Below, piece by piece: positions 25,370-35,224 of a stretch of DNA of 64,000 nt (the stretch's first letter is position 1; every line of letters begins with the position of its first letter). A model generated the notes under the pieces. That model made no database searches. It worked only from the letters and a program-made list of their open reading frames with translations, and was not told the origin of the DNA. The stretch is from Oscillatoria sp. FACHB-1407. Lineage in GTDB: Bacteria; Cyanobacteriota; Cyanobacteriia; Elainellales; Elainellaceae. The position numbers and the translations under genes are program-made. The DNA lies in the NCBI RefSeq assembly GCF_014697545.1, contig NZ_JACJSA010000012.1, forward strand, positions 1 to 64,000, in the 5' to 3' direction.

Positions 25370-27160
25370 GTGAGATTTTATCGGTTCCTTCCCGGTTTGC
25401 TGGGTGCCGTCGGTGCCCTGCTTATCGCGGCTCCAGCAGACGCTGCCAGACTCCAGTTTTGGCGTTTTAATGCCAGTGAAAATCGCCTTGTTTTCACAAC
25501 TGATGATGGAGTTCAGCCCAGAGCGCAATTGTTATCCAATCCGACGCGCTTGGTGATTGATCTACCGGGGACTACATTGGGGCGATCGCCCCTGAGTCAA
25601 CCTGTGGGGGGTGCGATTCGAGAGGTGCGGGTGGCGCAGTTTGATGCTCAGACCACCCGAATTGTGATTGAACTCGTTCAGGGCTATACCCTCGACCCGC
25701 AACAGATTATGGTGCGGGGAGCCACACCCACTCAATGGATGGTGCAGTTGCCCGCGCCACAAGCCACTGACCCCAACGCACCGTCCATCACTCCACCTAC
25801 AACCGCTTCCCCATCCCCCACGACACCGGCCATCTCTGGAGCGGCAACGCAACTCGAAGGAGCACGGGTGACTCCCGATGGGTTTTTTATTCGCACGCGC
25901 GGGGCACAGCCAGAGATTGACGTTCAACGCAGCCGCGATCGCCGCCAGATCACCTTTGACCTCGCCAACACAGCCCTCTCTCCCCAACTGCTGGAGCGAG
26001 AAATCACGGTGAACAACAACGGGGTAGAACGACTGCGAATCGAACAGGCTCAGACCTCCCCTCCCGTTGCCCGGATTACGTTGGAATTATCGGATGAAGA
26101 CAGTGAATGGCAGGCTAACAGCAGCAGTTTGGGTGGCATCGTCATCATCCCCTCCGCTGGCAGTGTGGCAACTCGTCCTCCCAGCGATCGCCCCTCTCCT
26201 ACTCCTGTCACACCCCCACCCCGACAACGCGCCACTGTTCAGGCGATCGAACTGGCTCCCGATGGCAATCAACTACTAATTCGAGCCAACCAGCCCATTA
26301 CCTACACCACAGGCTGGGATCGGACAACACTTGCCTATCGCATTACCATTCCCTCCGCTGAGCTGGCAGAAAATATTCAGGGTCCGCAGTTGGGGCAGGG
26401 CAGCCCTCTGCTCAGTATCCGGTTGCGGCAAGAGGATGAGGATACAGTTGTCATTCTGTTGCAACCAGCCGCAGGTGTCCGCTTTGGGCAAATCAACCAA
26501 CCCGGACGGCAACTCCTTGCCCTGCCGATACAACGACGTGGCGATCCCGTCCCCCCTACCATTGGACGACCAACGGTACCAACACCATCCGGACCTCTTC
26601 CCAGCGTTCGGAATGGTCGTATTGTTGTGGTGATTGATCCGGGTCATGGTGGTCCTGATCCAGGGGCAATCGGCATTGGGGGTTTGCGTGAAGTCGATAT
26701 TGTCTTACCCATCAGCTTGCAGGTGGCTTCTCTACTGGAGCAACAGGGGGTGCAAGTGGTCTTGACGCGCCGCGAGGATCGTGACCTCGATCTGGCTCCC
26801 CGTGTCCAAATTGCCGAACGGGCAAATGCAGATCTGTTTGTCAGCATTCATGCTAACGCTATCAGCATGAGCCGACCCGATGTGAATGGGTTGGAAACAT
26901 ACTATTACTCTCCTCAGGGAGGAAGATTAGCCCAGGTAATCCACAATACACTGGTGCGTGAAACTGGGATGAACGATCGCGGGGTGCGTAGAGCACGATT
27001 TTATGTCATCCGCAATACTTCCATGCCAGCCGTCTTAATTGAAACTGGATTTGTCACGGGTGCCCAAGATGCTCGCCTTCTCAGAGATCCCAACTTCCGT
27101 AGCCAAATGGCTGTGGCGATCGCTCGCGGTATCCTGCAATATATTCAGCAAAACTTCTAA
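25370..27160 (+). CDS. amiC: N-acetylmuramoyl-L-alanine amidase with AMIN domain
   Basis: A 596-aa protein starting at GTG 25370. It has a signal peptide (RFYRFLPGLLGAVGALLIAAPADAA), an AMIN domain that targets the septum (about 28-125), a Pro/Thr-rich linker, a second AMIN-like part (about 155-255) and another linker. The Amidase_3 domain (about 420-596) has the zinc ligands in VVVIDPGHGGPDPGA, the Glu in GLREVDI, His in FVSIHANA, and the catalytic Glu in VLIETGFVTG. It cleaves the septal peptidoglycan; in filamentous cyanobacteria such enzymes also make cell-to-cell channels. It precedes murI by 16 bases, making a cell-wall pair. Confidence 0.92.
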   Translation: MRFYRFLPGLLGAVGALLIAAPADAARLQFWRFNASENRLVFTTDDGVQPRAQLLSNPTRLVIDLPGTTLGRSPLSQPVGGAIREVRVAQFDAQTTRIVIELVQGYTLDPQQIMVRGATPTQWMVQLPAPQATDPNAPSITPPTTASPSPTTPAISGAATQLEGARVTPDGFFIRTRGAQPEIDVQRSRDRRQITFDLANTALSPQLLEREITVNNNGVERLRIEQAQTSPPVARITLELSDEDSEWQANSSSLGGIVIIPSAGSVATRPPSDRPSPTPVTPPPRQRATVQAIELAPDGNQLLIRANQPITYTTGWDRTTLAYRITIPSAELAENIQGPQLGQGSPLLSIRLRQEDEDTVVILLQPAAGVRFGQINQPGRQLLALPIQRRGDPVPPTIGRPTVPTPSGPLPSVRNGRIVVVIDPGHGGPDPGAIGIGGLREVDIVLPISLQVASLLEQQGVQVVLTRREDRDLDLAPRVQIAERANADLFVSIHANAISMSRPDVNGLETYYYSPQGGRLAQVIHNTLVRETGMNDRGVRRARFYVIRNTSMPAVLIETGFVTGAQDARLLRDPNFRSQMAVAIARGILQYIQQNF

Positions 27161-27176
27161 ATAAAACTTTAGTTTG

Positions 27177-28115
27177 ATGCCATTCCCCGTACCAAACTTC
27201 CCCAATCATTCACCTGAACTTACTGGACTATCCACCGACCCGCAACCCTATTTTTTTGCATCGTCTCCTGCTCTATCGCCCAATGACCCACATGCCCGCA
27301 TTGCGGTTTTTGACAGTGGTGTTGGCGGTTTAACGGTGTTGCGAGAGGTCTATCGTCAGTTACCCCACGAATCGGTTTTATATGTTGCCGATACGGCTCA
27401 CCTGCCCTACGGCACCCGTTCTCAATCTGAGATTATCCAGTTTACTCGTGAGATTTTGACATGGCTGCAACAGCAACACGTCAAGATGGTGCTCATGGCG
27501 TGCAACACCAGTTCCGCGCTGGCACTGGAAACGGTTCAGGCTGAGTTTGCGGTTCCAATTTTGGGAGTCATCTTGCCGGGGGCGCGAGCTGCTGTACAAC
27601 AGGGAAGCCGAATTGGGGTGATTGCGACCCCGGCAACGGCCGCCAGTCATGCCTATCGTCGGGCGATCGCTGAAATCAACCCCAGTGCCCAGGTTTGGCA
27701 GATTGGCTGTCCAGAATTTGTCCCCCTAATTGAGCAAAATCGCCTGCAAGACCCCTATACCTTTAAAGTGGCGCAGGACTATCTCACGCCGCTCATCGAT
27801 CAGCAAATCGATACTCTGGTATACGGGTGTACCCATTATCCCCACCTCTCCCCCGTGATCAAAACGCTCTTGCCGAGTCAGGTTACCCTGGTTGACCCTG
27901 CCGTGCATGTTGTTCACGCTGCTGCTCAAGAGCTAGATGTGCTGGGTTTGAGAAATACGCATCCGCCTCTACCCACCCGGTTCTGTGTCAGTGGGCAGAT
28001 CGGGCAGTTTGTATCACTCGCGCATCAATGGTTAGGCTTTTCACCGCAAATAGAGCAGATCCAGGTGTTTGATGAGGCAGATACTCGCGTTTGTTCTGCG
28101 TCTGTAGACAGTTGA
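27177..28115 (+). CDS. murI: Glutamate racemase
   Basis: A 312-aa enzyme making D-glutamate for peptidoglycan. Catalytic cysteines lie in MACNTSSAL (about 107) and YGCTHYPHL (about 219); the N-terminal IAVFDSGVGGLTVLRE and YVADTAHLPYG motifs are intact. I start it at ATG 27177; TTG 27174 is also in frame. The first 40 residues are a nonconserved, Pro-rich lead, so a later start is possible. It follows amiC closely. Confidence 0.93.
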   Translation: MPFPVPNFPNHSPELTGLSTDPQPYFFASSPALSPNDPHARIAVFDSGVGGLTVLREVYRQLPHESVLYVADTAHLPYGTRSQSEIIQFTREILTWLQQQHVKMVLMACNTSSALALETVQAEFAVPILGVILPGARAAVQQGSRIGVIATPATAASHAYRRAIAEINPSAQVWQIGCPEFVPLIEQNRLQDPYTFKVAQDYLTPLIDQQIDTLVYGCTHYPHLSPVIKTLLPSQVTLVDPAVHVVHAAAQELDVLGLRNTHPPLPTRFCVSGQIGQFVSLAHQWLGFSPQIEQIQVFDEADTRVCSASVDS

Positions 28116-28150
28116 CGCTTACAAATCAAGTTTCTGACTCAAATAGCCAG

Positions 28151-28176
28151 TAGGGGTTTGACATGTCAAACCCCTA
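28151..28176. terminator. Perfect 26-bp palindrome after murI
   Basis: Arms TAGGGGTTTGACA and TGTCAAACCCCTA meet without a loop, 36 bases after the murI stop. It probably folds at the 3' end of the amiC-murI message. An A/T-rich stretch (AAAATTATT) follows, but not a pure T-run. Confidence 0.5.
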
Positions 28177-28235
28177 CCTAAAATTATTGAATTGGTATTA
28201 ACGTCGCGTCGAGATAGCATCAGGAACGATCGCCC

Positions 28236-28337
28236 CTACGCTCGCGATCGCTGCACCAGCATCAGCAACACATAAATGACCAACAGATAACCCGCCGCCA
28301 AGATAGGAATAATGAATGGAATGCCGTTATAAGTCAT
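28236..28337 (-). CDS. Possible 33-aa membrane peptide
   Basis: From ATG 28337 the frame gives MTYNGIPF followed by one long hydrophobic segment (about residues 7-28) and ends QRSRA. The build, one helix with positive end, is that of a small membrane protein, but no family is recognised. A longer frame starting at 28469 is less likely. Confidence 0.35.
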   Translation of the reverse strand: MTYNGIPFIIPILAAGYLLVIYVLLMLVQRSRA

Positions 28338-29154
28338 AGCCTTACCCGTGAGGAGTGGAAATAGGAAATTACATAAGAGCAACAAAATATGTGGCGCAAC
28401 ATAGATCGTGCGCCAGTAGCATAGGCAGTGATGCCAAAGTGGGGACACTAACAGCCAACCCCGACTCAATCTCTCAGCAAGATTTGCCTAACTGAACCAG
28501 AGCCGACACCGAGCTAAACAAACCGAGCCTCATCAAAAGATGAAACCAGGGCGATCAAACCTCCACTCTGGAGGAAAGACTGCTCAACTCGGCAATCAGA
28601 AATCAGGAAAACAGAATCCAATTACTTGAACTCAATCCTGACCCATATCACCTGCATCGGAACAGAACAGTTACCGCAGATCTACCGTGACCAGATTTAT
28701 GAAATTTTGAAATCCTTACTTATAAGACTAACACAGGATTTATGACTTATCCGTACTTTTTTGAAAAAAATTGAGTCCTTCTTTAAAACTTACAATTGCC
28801 AGTTTTTCTTAACTGGAGGGGATTCTAGCGATTGGTAGAGTTGTTCATTCGGGATATCAACCCTAAGATTTATTGACACTCAATATCGGCGTAAAAGTTG
28901 AGATGTTTCTCATTTTGAGACTCACTTAAACCGTACTTCAACTAGTAAAAATACCTACTCTGCAATAGTGGGCGATCGCGTCTTCCTTAATCGCTTCCTC
29001 AAGCGTTGTTTACAATACAAATTTCTAATGGTTCCAGCGATACTTGCGAGATTCTGTGAAACAGATAGGTTGAGCTTTCCCAGAAGTAGAGGGGTTGTCT
29101 TAGAATAAACACAAGATATGTAAAATTTCGTAAATAACTTACAAGCCTCTATCC
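28338..29154. other. Intergenic stretch before sds, nothing clear
   Basis: About 800 bases without a supported gene. It is AT-rich toward the sds start, where the promoter is expected. No RNA gene or repeat was recognised. Confidence 0.4.
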
Positions 29155-30126
29155 ATGACTTCAGCCACCTCCCTCTTTTCTACTGTTGAAGCCGACTTGT
29201 ATCAGCTCACAGAAAATCTGAAGCAATTGGTCGGCGCGCGTCACCCAATTCTATACGCAGCAGCAGAGCACCTCTTTGGTGCAGGGGGAAAGCGGCTTAG
29301 ACCAGCGATTGTGTTGCTCGTGTCTCGTGCTACGATGCCGACCCATGAGCCAACGCCAAAGCACCGTCGCCTGGCGGAGTTAACGGAAATGATTCATACA
29401 GCCAGCCTCGTACATGATGACATCATCGACGAATCGGAGTTGCGTCGAGGTGTGCCAACCGTTCACGCTAGCTTTGGTAACCGAGTGGCAGTATTGGCGG
29501 GAGATTTTTTGTTCGCGCAAGCATCCTGGTATCTGGCAAATCTCGACAATCTGGAGGTTGTGAAACTGTTGTCAGAGGTGATTAAGGACTATGCCGAAGG
29601 GGAAATTCAACAAGGCTTAAATCGGTTTGATACCAATCTCAGCATTGATGCTTATTTAGAAAAAACCTATTACAAAACGGCTTCCTTGATTGCCAATAGC
29701 TCTAAATCTGCTGGGCTGCTGAGTGGAGTGAGTGATGAACTGGCGTTAGATCTCTACAGCTACGGTCGTCATTTGGGTCTTGCCTTCCAAATTGTGGATG
29801 ACATCCTTGACTTTACTGGGTCAAGCGATGCGTTGGGTAAGCCAGCAGGCTCTGACCTCAAAAGCGGCAATTTGACGGCTCCGGTACTCTACGCGCTAGA
29901 GGAGAAGCCTTATTTGGAGGTGTTAATCGATCGCGAGTTTGCTCAAGAGGGAGATCTAGACCAGGCGATCGCACTGGTGAGAGACAGTCAGGGCATCCAG
30001 CGATCGCGAGAATTAGCTGCACATCACGCCCAACTTGCGGTTGAGCACATCACTCGACTTGCTCCTTCCGACTCGCGCCAAACGCTGATTAACCTGACTG
30101 ACTACGTTTTAAGCCGACTCTATTAG
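29155..30126 (+). CDS. sds: All-trans polyprenyl (solanesyl) diphosphate synthase
   Basis: A 323-aa class I prenyltransferase. The first Asp-rich motif is LVHDDIIDES (about 88-97) with RRGVPTVH after it; the second is FQIVDDILDFTGS (about 212-224). GGKRLRPA for isoprenyl diphosphate binding is present near residue 44. In cyanobacteria this enzyme makes the nonaprenyl tail of plastoquinone. Single gene, convergent with icd. Confidence 0.9.
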   Translation: MTSATSLFSTVEADLYQLTENLKQLVGARHPILYAAAEHLFGAGGKRLRPAIVLLVSRATMPTHEPTPKHRRLAELTEMIHTASLVHDDIIDESELRRGVPTVHASFGNRVAVLAGDFLFAQASWYLANLDNLEVVKLLSEVIKDYAEGEIQQGLNRFDTNLSIDAYLEKTYYKTASLIANSSKSAGLLSGVSDELALDLYSYGRHLGLAFQIVDDILDFTGSSDALGKPAGSDLKSGNLTAPVLYALEEKPYLEVLIDREFAQEGDLDQAIALVRDSQGIQRSRELAAHHAQLAVEHITRLAPSDSRQTLINLTDYVLSRLY

Positions 30127-30142
30127 TAACAATTTCTCTGTT

Positions 30143-30164
30143 GGGGCGTTTTGCGATACGCCCC
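30143..30164. terminator. Hairpin between convergent sds and icd
   Basis: Stem GGGGCGT / ACGCCCC with an 8-base loop (TTTGCGAT), 17 bases after the sds stop. No long T-run follows on either strand, so it is only a possible terminator. Confidence 0.45.
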
Positions 30165-30199
30165 TGCAAAAAACATCTTGCTACGGTTGAGGTTACTTC

Positions 30200-31621
30200 T
30201 TAGAAGTGGCGAATGATCGCGTCTGCGAACTCTGAGCACTTCAGCGGTGGTTCAACGGGGGGTTCCATGAGGCGTGCCAGGTCATAAGTTACTTCCCGGT
30301 TTGAAATCGCGGCTCCAATCCCCTTCTTGATCAAGTCAGCGGCTTCCTGCCAGCCCATATACTCCAACATCATCACCCCTGAGAGGATAACCGAACCAGG
30401 GTTGATGCGGTCTAGACCAGCGTGTTTGGGGGCTGTGCCGTGTGTCGCCTCAAAGATGGCACAGGCATCACCAATATTGGCACCGGGACCCATGCCCAGA
30501 CCACCAACGATCGCCGCTGCCGCATCTGACAAGTAATCACCGTTCAGGTTCATTGTCGCTAAAATCGAGTACTCATCCGGGCGCGTCTGAATTTGCTGGA
30601 AAATACTATCGGCAATGCGATCGTTCACCATAATCTTGGTTTTCCACTGCCCGTTGCCGTGGCTGTCCCAAATAGCATCCAGAACTGCTTGTACCTCATC
30701 ACAGATCTTGGCTTTTTTCTCGGCAGTGAGCGCATCATAGCCAGGTTCGATCTGACGGGCATTGTCTTCTACCGATAAATCGGGATTTCGCTCCTTATTG
30801 CCCAAAATCCAGGATTCCCGCTCTGTAATGCACTCCGCCCGAAATTCGGTTGTGGCTAACTCATAGCCCCAATCGCGAAATGCCCCTTCGGTATATTTCA
30901 TGATGTTGCCCTTGTGCACTAGCGTCACCATCTGTTTGTGCTTGGGCAGCCGCAGGGCGTGTTTGATGGCGCGTCGCACCAGTCGTTGAGAGCCTGTTTT
31001 GCTAATGGGTTTAACGCCGATGCCAGCATCAAGGGGAATTTTCTTTTTGCCGTGTTCTGGGGTCGCAGGAATCAACTCTTCATTGAGGATTTTGATGAGG
31101 CGATCGCCCACTTCGCTGCCCTGTTTCCATTCAATTCCCAGATAGATATCTTCAGTATTTTCTCGATAAACAATCACATCTAGCTTTTCGGGGGTTTTGT
31201 GAGGCGACGGTGTGCCGGGGTAGTACTTACAGGGGCGTACACAGGCGTAGAGGTCGTGAATCTGACGCAACGCCACGTTAAGGGAACGAATGCCGCCTCC
31301 AACAGGGGTTGTCAGGGGTCCTTTGATGGCAACTCCATATTCCTGAATTGCTGTCAGCGTGTCCTGCGGTAAATACTGATAAGTACCATAGAGATCACAG
31401 GCTTCGTCTCCGGCGTAGACCTTGAACCAGACGATGTGGCGTTGTCCGTTATAAGCTTTGGCGATCGCCGCATCAAACACCTTCTGGGCAGCGGGCCAAA
31501 TGTCTACTCCTGTTCCATCTCCGCGAATAAAGGGAATGATTGGATCATTGGGAACAATAGGCTCACCATTCTCGAACGTAATACGTGATCCAACGGAGGG
31601 GGGAACAATTTTCTCGTACAT
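30200..31621 (-). CDS. icd: NADP-dependent isocitrate dehydrogenase
   Basis: A 473-aa enzyme converting isocitrate to 2-oxoglutarate with NADPH, the carbon skeleton for ammonium assimilation in cyanobacteria. Visible motifs: [17 protein letters not shown] (about 28-44), the phosphate-binding [17 protein letters not shown] (about 112-132), [14 protein letters not shown] (about 152), [34 protein letters not shown] and [12 protein letters not shown]. The length of about 473 is usual for cyanobacteria, longer than the E. coli enzyme. Single gene. Confidence 0.95.
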   Translation of the reverse strand: MYEKIVPPSVGSRITFENGEPIVPNDPIIPFIRGDGTGVDIWPAAQKVFDAAIAKAYNGQRHIVWFKVYAGDEACDLYGTYQYLPQDTLTAIQEYGVAIKGPLTTPVGGGIRSLNVALRQIHDLYACVRPCKYYPGTPSPHKTPEKLDVIVYRENTEDIYLGIEWKQGSEVGDRLIKILNEELIPATPEHGKKKIPLDAGIGVKPISKTGSQRLVRRAIKHALRLPKHKQMVTLVHKGNIMKYTEGAFRDWGYELATTEFRAECITERESWILGNKERNPDLSVEDNARQIEPGYDALTAEKKAKICDEVQAVLDAIWDSHGNGQWKTKIMVNDRIADSIFQQIQTRPDEYSILATMNLNGDYLSDAAAAIVGGLGMGPGANIGDACAIFEATHGTAPKHAGLDRINPGSVILSGVMMLEYMGWQEAADLIKKGIGAAISNREVTYDLARLMEPPVEPPLKCSEFADAIIRHF

Positions 31622-32029
31622 ATCCTTCGAACTCCTGCTTGCTAACTCTAGCTCAGTGGCATAATAGCTCTAATTTTGAAGCTCTTTTGAGCAAAGTGAG
31701 CAATCTTGTCAGTTTCGTGTGGTTACGGCAGATTTTTGTAGTGAAATCTACGATCTTTAAGATGTAGATGTAGACTGGTGATTGTTGCATTGATTTTTGT
31801 CAATAGACAACTGGCTTAACTTAAAAATGGTGCAACCTGAAATAAGCTGAGAGAAGCAGGAAACATAAGAGTATTCGCTCTCTTGGAGAAGAAAATCTCT
31901 CGAATTCTCGCCTGATCCTTTGACCTTAATGAGAATTGAGATAAAGGACACTTTAGAACAAGACTTTTTAAGATAAAGGATTTATGATTACCTTCAATTC
32001 CACGCCTGGACGGTTATGTGGGAGTTTGA
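31622..32029. other. Intergenic stretch between icd and a response regulator
   Basis: A divergent promoter region for icd (leftward) and the regulator gene (rightward). No feature beyond AT-rich DNA was recognised. Confidence 0.4.
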
Positions 32030-32704
32030 ATGAAGAAGATTTTAATCGTTGACGACGACATTACATTGAGAACAGCCATCATCCGCTATTTACAAAATCG
32101 CGGCTATGCCGTTCAGGATGCCAGCTCAGGAGTCGAAGGGCTGGCAATGTTTGAGCAAAATCCCCCTGATTTGGTTGTGTCCGATGTGATGATGCCAGAG
32201 ATGGACGGATTTGAATTTTGTCGTCGCTTGCGGGCTACCCGCTCGGGTCAGTTGGTTCCCTTCATTTTTCTGTCTAGCCGCACTGAGGTTGACGACCGAG
32301 TCCAGGGGCACCAGATTGGAGCCGACGATTATCTGGTTAAGCCATTTGAGCCGAAAGAACTTGTGGCAAAAATTGAAGCCCAATTGGAGCGATCGCGCCG
32401 CATCCATTCTGAAATTATTCGGTTGATTCAACAATCGAACGGGATAGGGGGCGAAACCCCTACCAATTCGTCTCACCCTAGCCCTCTACCCCTGACCCCA
32501 GCCGAAGAGAAGGTGTTTTGGGAAGTGATTCAAGGCTATACCAACAAGCAAATTGGCGATCGCCTGTTTGTTAGTCCTCGCACAGTCCAGACTCACCTGA
32601 GTAACATCCTCAGCAAACTACAACTGGAAAACCGTTCCCAACTGATCCGATTTGCCTTTGAGCAGGGCTATCGTCCTCCAGTGGGGCATGGAGACGAGGA
32701 GTAA
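32030..32704 (+). CDS. NarL/LuxR-type DNA-binding response regulator
   Basis: A 224-aa two-component regulator. The receiver domain (about 1-120) has the acidic pair DDD (8-10), phospho-acceptor Asp in LVVSDVMMPEMDG (about 54), Ser/Thr in FLSSRTEVDD and Lys in VKPFEPKEL. The LuxR-type helix-turn-helix (about 160-215) reads LTPAEEKVFWEVIQGYTNKQIGDRL...RTVQTHLSNILSKL. The pattern resembles the cyanobacterial/plastid Ycf29 group. No kinase is adjacent. The rfaE2-like gene follows after 15 bases. Confidence 0.88.
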   Translation: MKKILIVDDDITLRTAIIRYLQNRGYAVQDASSGVEGLAMFEQNPPDLVVSDVMMPEMDGFEFCRRLRATRSGQLVPFIFLSSRTEVDDRVQGHQIGADDYLVKPFEPKELVAKIEAQLERSRRIHSEIIRLIQQSNGIGGETPTNSSHPSPLPLTPAEEKVFWEVIQGYTNKQIGDRLFVSPRTVQTHLSNILSKLQLENRSQLIRFAFEQGYRPPVGHGDEE

Positions 32705-32719
32705 GGAACAGAACATGAG

Positions 32720-33217
32720 ATGATTCCTGGTATCTACTCGCTTGCTGACCTGCAACAGGCAGTCGCCCATTCTCCTGACCAGTGGCGACCAATGGTACTG
32801 ACAAACGGTTGCTTTGATCTGCTGCACGCAGGGCACGTGCGCTATTTGCGAGAGGCTAGGGCGTTGGGGCGATCGCTAGTAGTCGGTTTGAATAGCGATG
32901 CATCCGTCCAGAATATTAAACCCAATCCTCCAGGCAAGCCACCTCGCCCCATTGTGCCAGAGTTGCAGCGAGCGGAGGTGCTGGCAGCTCTCAAACCCGT
33001 GAATGCGGTGGTGATCTTTCCAGAGACAACGGCGATCGCCCTGATTCAAGCACTGCAACCAGAGATCTATGCCAAGGGAGGCGATTATCGGCTGGATACT
33101 CTGCCAGAAGCTCCTATTGTGCAAGCCTACGGCGGACAAATCAAACTCATTCAAGTCAAGATTCCCAGTTCCACAAGCGAAATTATCGATCGCATTCTCA
33201 ATTCTGCTTATCCTTAA
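32720..33217 (+). CDS. RfaE domain II-like nucleotidyltransferase
   Basis: A 165-aa cytidylyltransferase-like enzyme. VLTNGCFDLLHAGHVRYLREA (about 26-46) contains the HxGH nucleotide-binding motif, followed by VVGLNSDASV, a second substrate loop PERQRAEVLAAL-like (VPELQRAEVLAAL) and YAKGGDY. It resembles the adenylyltransferase half of HldE/RfaE, which makes ADP-heptose for lipopolysaccharide. The kinase half is not present here, so it may act with a separate kinase or on another sugar phosphate. Probably co-transcribed with the regulator upstream. Confidence 0.82.
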   Translation: MIPGIYSLADLQQAVAHSPDQWRPMVLTNGCFDLLHAGHVRYLREARALGRSLVVGLNSDASVQNIKPNPPGKPPRPIVPELQRAEVLAALKPVNAVVIFPETTAIALIQALQPEIYAKGGDYRLDTLPEAPIVQAYGGQIKLIQVKIPSSTSEIIDRILNSAYP

Positions 33218-33556
33218 ATTTGCCTGACTTCAGGTACAGCACTTCTGTAGAGGTTCGGCGTTACCCAACCCTTTCTGCCGAAACACTATAGCCGCAGCCA
33301 CATGCGATGGGGCGGAGGCAGATCGGAAAGCTCCGCCAGAATCAGGGTTTGAGCCATTGCCGTTGCCTTAAGCTTTCTGACCAAAGCTAATAACCTGCCC
33401 GGAGACAGTTTGGATCGGTATGAGATTTTGGGAATGCTTATCCCTGAAAATGAATTGCTGGTGGGATTTAATTTATGATCCTAAGAACGATCAATTCATC
33501 CAATATGCACGATTAAGCTCGAAAACTCACACCATTCTGATCGGCAGTTCTGCACT
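33218..33556. other. Intergenic stretch, nothing clear
   Basis: Between the nucleotidyltransferase gene and a dispersed repeat. No gene, terminator or RNA was recognised. Confidence 0.35.
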
Positions 33557-33690
33557 CGGCGAATGAACTCGCGGCTACCGGAGCCAAGTCTGCCTTCGCG
33601 GATTCCTGAAAAGCAAGGGTTTGCCGAACCGACACAGGTCGATTTTGCTCCTATCGTTGCTGTTTCAACTGCCAAAATCCTGATCTCGAA
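33557..33690 (-). repeat. Copy of the 171-bp dispersed repeat, reverse orientation
   Basis: On the minus strand it reads ATCAGGATTTTGGCAGTTGA...GGAGCAAAATCGACCTGTG...GGCTCCGGTAGCCGCGAGTT, which matches the core of the element at 16183-16462 without its 109-bp insertion. A third, partial copy is at 58211-58285. No coding capacity. Confidence 0.6.
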
Positions 33691-33787
33691 CTCAGGTAAC
33701 GATTGACTGCTGACTACTCTCACCGTCGTTTCTTAAACACCAGTGGGTTCTGTGCTCACACGATGCCCGATTAACGCTCTCATTGTT

Positions 33788-34498
33788 ATGACTGATTTAC
33801 GCGATCGCCTCAAGCTTGAACCCCTCAAAACTCAACTATTGCTGATTCAAGAGCTAGCCGATTCAGGAGACTCTGGGCTAGATGTACTGATGGATTTTTT
33901 GCTGGATCAGCGATCAACCCCGGTCACTCCAGCACAAGGCAAAGCCTATCAGGTACTGTTTAATGCCGACCACCCGAAGACAAACGAGTTTCTGCAAACT
34001 CACTTCCCCCAAGGGTTAGTCGCCCTCACGTCAGAACGGGGAATTGACTACGCCCCCTTACAATCCCTCCTGGTGAAACAGGATTTACAAGCCGCTGATA
34101 AACTCACCCTCGAAAAAATGTGTGAGTTAGCAGGCGAGACGGCTCTACAGCGTCGCTGGCTCTATTTCACTGAGGTAGAGCGGTTTCCCATCACAGATTT
34201 ACAAACCATCAACACACTCTGGTTGGTTTACTGCGATGGCAAATTTGGCTTTTCAGTACAACGGGAGTTGTGGATTGGCGTTGGCAAAAATTGGGATCAG
34301 CTCTGGGAGAAGATTGGTTGGCGCAAGGGCAACAGTTGGACTCGATATCCAAACGAGTTCACCTGGGATTTGAGTGCTCCCAGAGGTCATCTTCCCCTGT
34401 CTAATCAGTTACGAGGCGTCAGGGTGTTGGCTGCTCTGCTCAGTCACCCTGCGTGGATCACAAAGGCGATCGCCCCTGTTCAAGCGGGTCAGCCCTAA
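33788..34498 (+). CDS. gun4: GUN4 domain protein, Mg-chelatase activator
   Basis: A 236-aa protein, the usual size of cyanobacterial Gun4. It has an N-terminal helical bundle (about 1-80) and a porphyrin-binding GUN4 domain (about 85-230) with [50 protein letters not shown] and [13 protein letters not shown]. Gun4 binds protoporphyrin IX and stimulates magnesium chelatase in chlorophyll synthesis. I start at ATG 33788; an upstream in-frame GTG at 33743 adds 15 unlikely residues. The 3' end overlaps recR by 4 bases, tail to tail. Confidence 0.93.
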   Translation: MTDLRDRLKLEPLKTQLLLIQELADSGDSGLDVLMDFLLDQRSTPVTPAQGKAYQVLFNADHPKTNEFLQTHFPQGLVALTSERGIDYAPLQSLLVKQDLQAADKLTLEKMCELAGETALQRRWLYFTEVERFPITDLQTINTLWLVYCDGKFGFSVQRELWIGVGKNWDQLWEKIGWRKGNSWTRYPNEFTWDLSAPRGHLPLSNQLRGVRVLAALLSHPAWITKAIAPVQAGQP

Positions 34499-35091
34499 TC
34501 CAACTCGCGCCGCCCCTCCAGTGCTCGCGCTAGAGTCACCTCATCGGCATACTCCAGATCACCCCCCATCGGCAACCCAAAGGCAATCCGGGTCACTTTG
34601 GTAAAGGGTTTCAGCAAATGCCCCACATACAACGTGGTTGTGTCTCCCTCCACACTGGGGCTAATCGCCATAATCACTTCCTTCACTTGGGGTTGGCTGA
34701 CCCGTCGTACTAACGGCGAGATATGGAGTTGATCGGGACCAATCCCATCCATTGGCGAAATTAGCCCTCCCAAAACGTGGTACTTGCCCTGAAATTCACG
34801 GGTCTTCTCCAGGGCAATCACATCTTTAGAATCCGCCACTACACAAATCGTGCTCTCGTCGCGGTTGGAAGCACGACAAATCTCGCAAACTGGCTCCGCT
34901 GACAAATGAAAACACGTTGAGCAAAGCCCAACCTGCTGCTTTGCCTCCATTAACGCCTGAGCCAGTGCCTGCACTTCTGTTTCCGGTCGCTTGAGAATAT
35001 GCAGTGCTAATCGTTGGGCACTTTTAGGACCAATGCCAGGTAATCGTTGAAATTGCTCAATTAATCGAGCCAGGGGACGTGTGTAAACCGT
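34495..35091 (-). CDS. recR: Recombination protein RecR, apparently without a normal start codon
   Basis: RecR acts with RecF and RecO in loading RecA at gaps. The reading frame [20 protein letters not shown], helix-hairpin-helix, zinc finger [16 protein letters not shown] (four cysteines) and Toprim domain ([16 protein letters not shown]) is intact and would give the normal 198 residues. The codon where ATG is expected, just before VYTRPL, is ACG (35091-35089). A TGA lies six codons further upstream with no ATG, GTG or TTG between. The first usual start inside is GTG 34974, which would remove the helix-hairpin-helix. It may use the ACG, or the base may be an error or mutation. Confidence 0.85.
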   Translation of the reverse strand, partial: TVYTRPLARLIEQFQRLPGIGPKSAQRLALHILKRPETEVQALAQALMEAKQQVGLCSTCFHLSAEPVCEICRASNRDESTICVVADSKDVIALEKTREFQGKYHVLGGLISPMDGIGPDQLHISPLVRRVSQPQVKEVIMAISPSVEGDTTTLYVGHLLKPFTKVTRIAFGLPMGGDLEYADEVTLARALEGRRELD

Positions 35092-35170
35092 TGGAGTGCC
35101 TCCATCAAATGCTCAAAACTCGATCATAGCGGTTGCTGTAGTCACTGGTCAGACATTCAGCCCTAAAACA

Positions 35171-35204
35171 CAAGAGGTGCCCTCCATTTGGAGAACACCT
35201 CTTG
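35171..35204 (-). terminator. psbA terminator
   Basis: A strong hairpin, CAAGAGGTG / CACCTCTTG with further pairing CCTCC / GGAG inside, 21 bases after the psbA stop. On the minus strand TGTTTTAGGG follows. Position and strength fit transcript termination of psbA. Confidence 0.75.
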
Positions 35205-35224
35205 AAATAAACCAGGGCTAGAAA

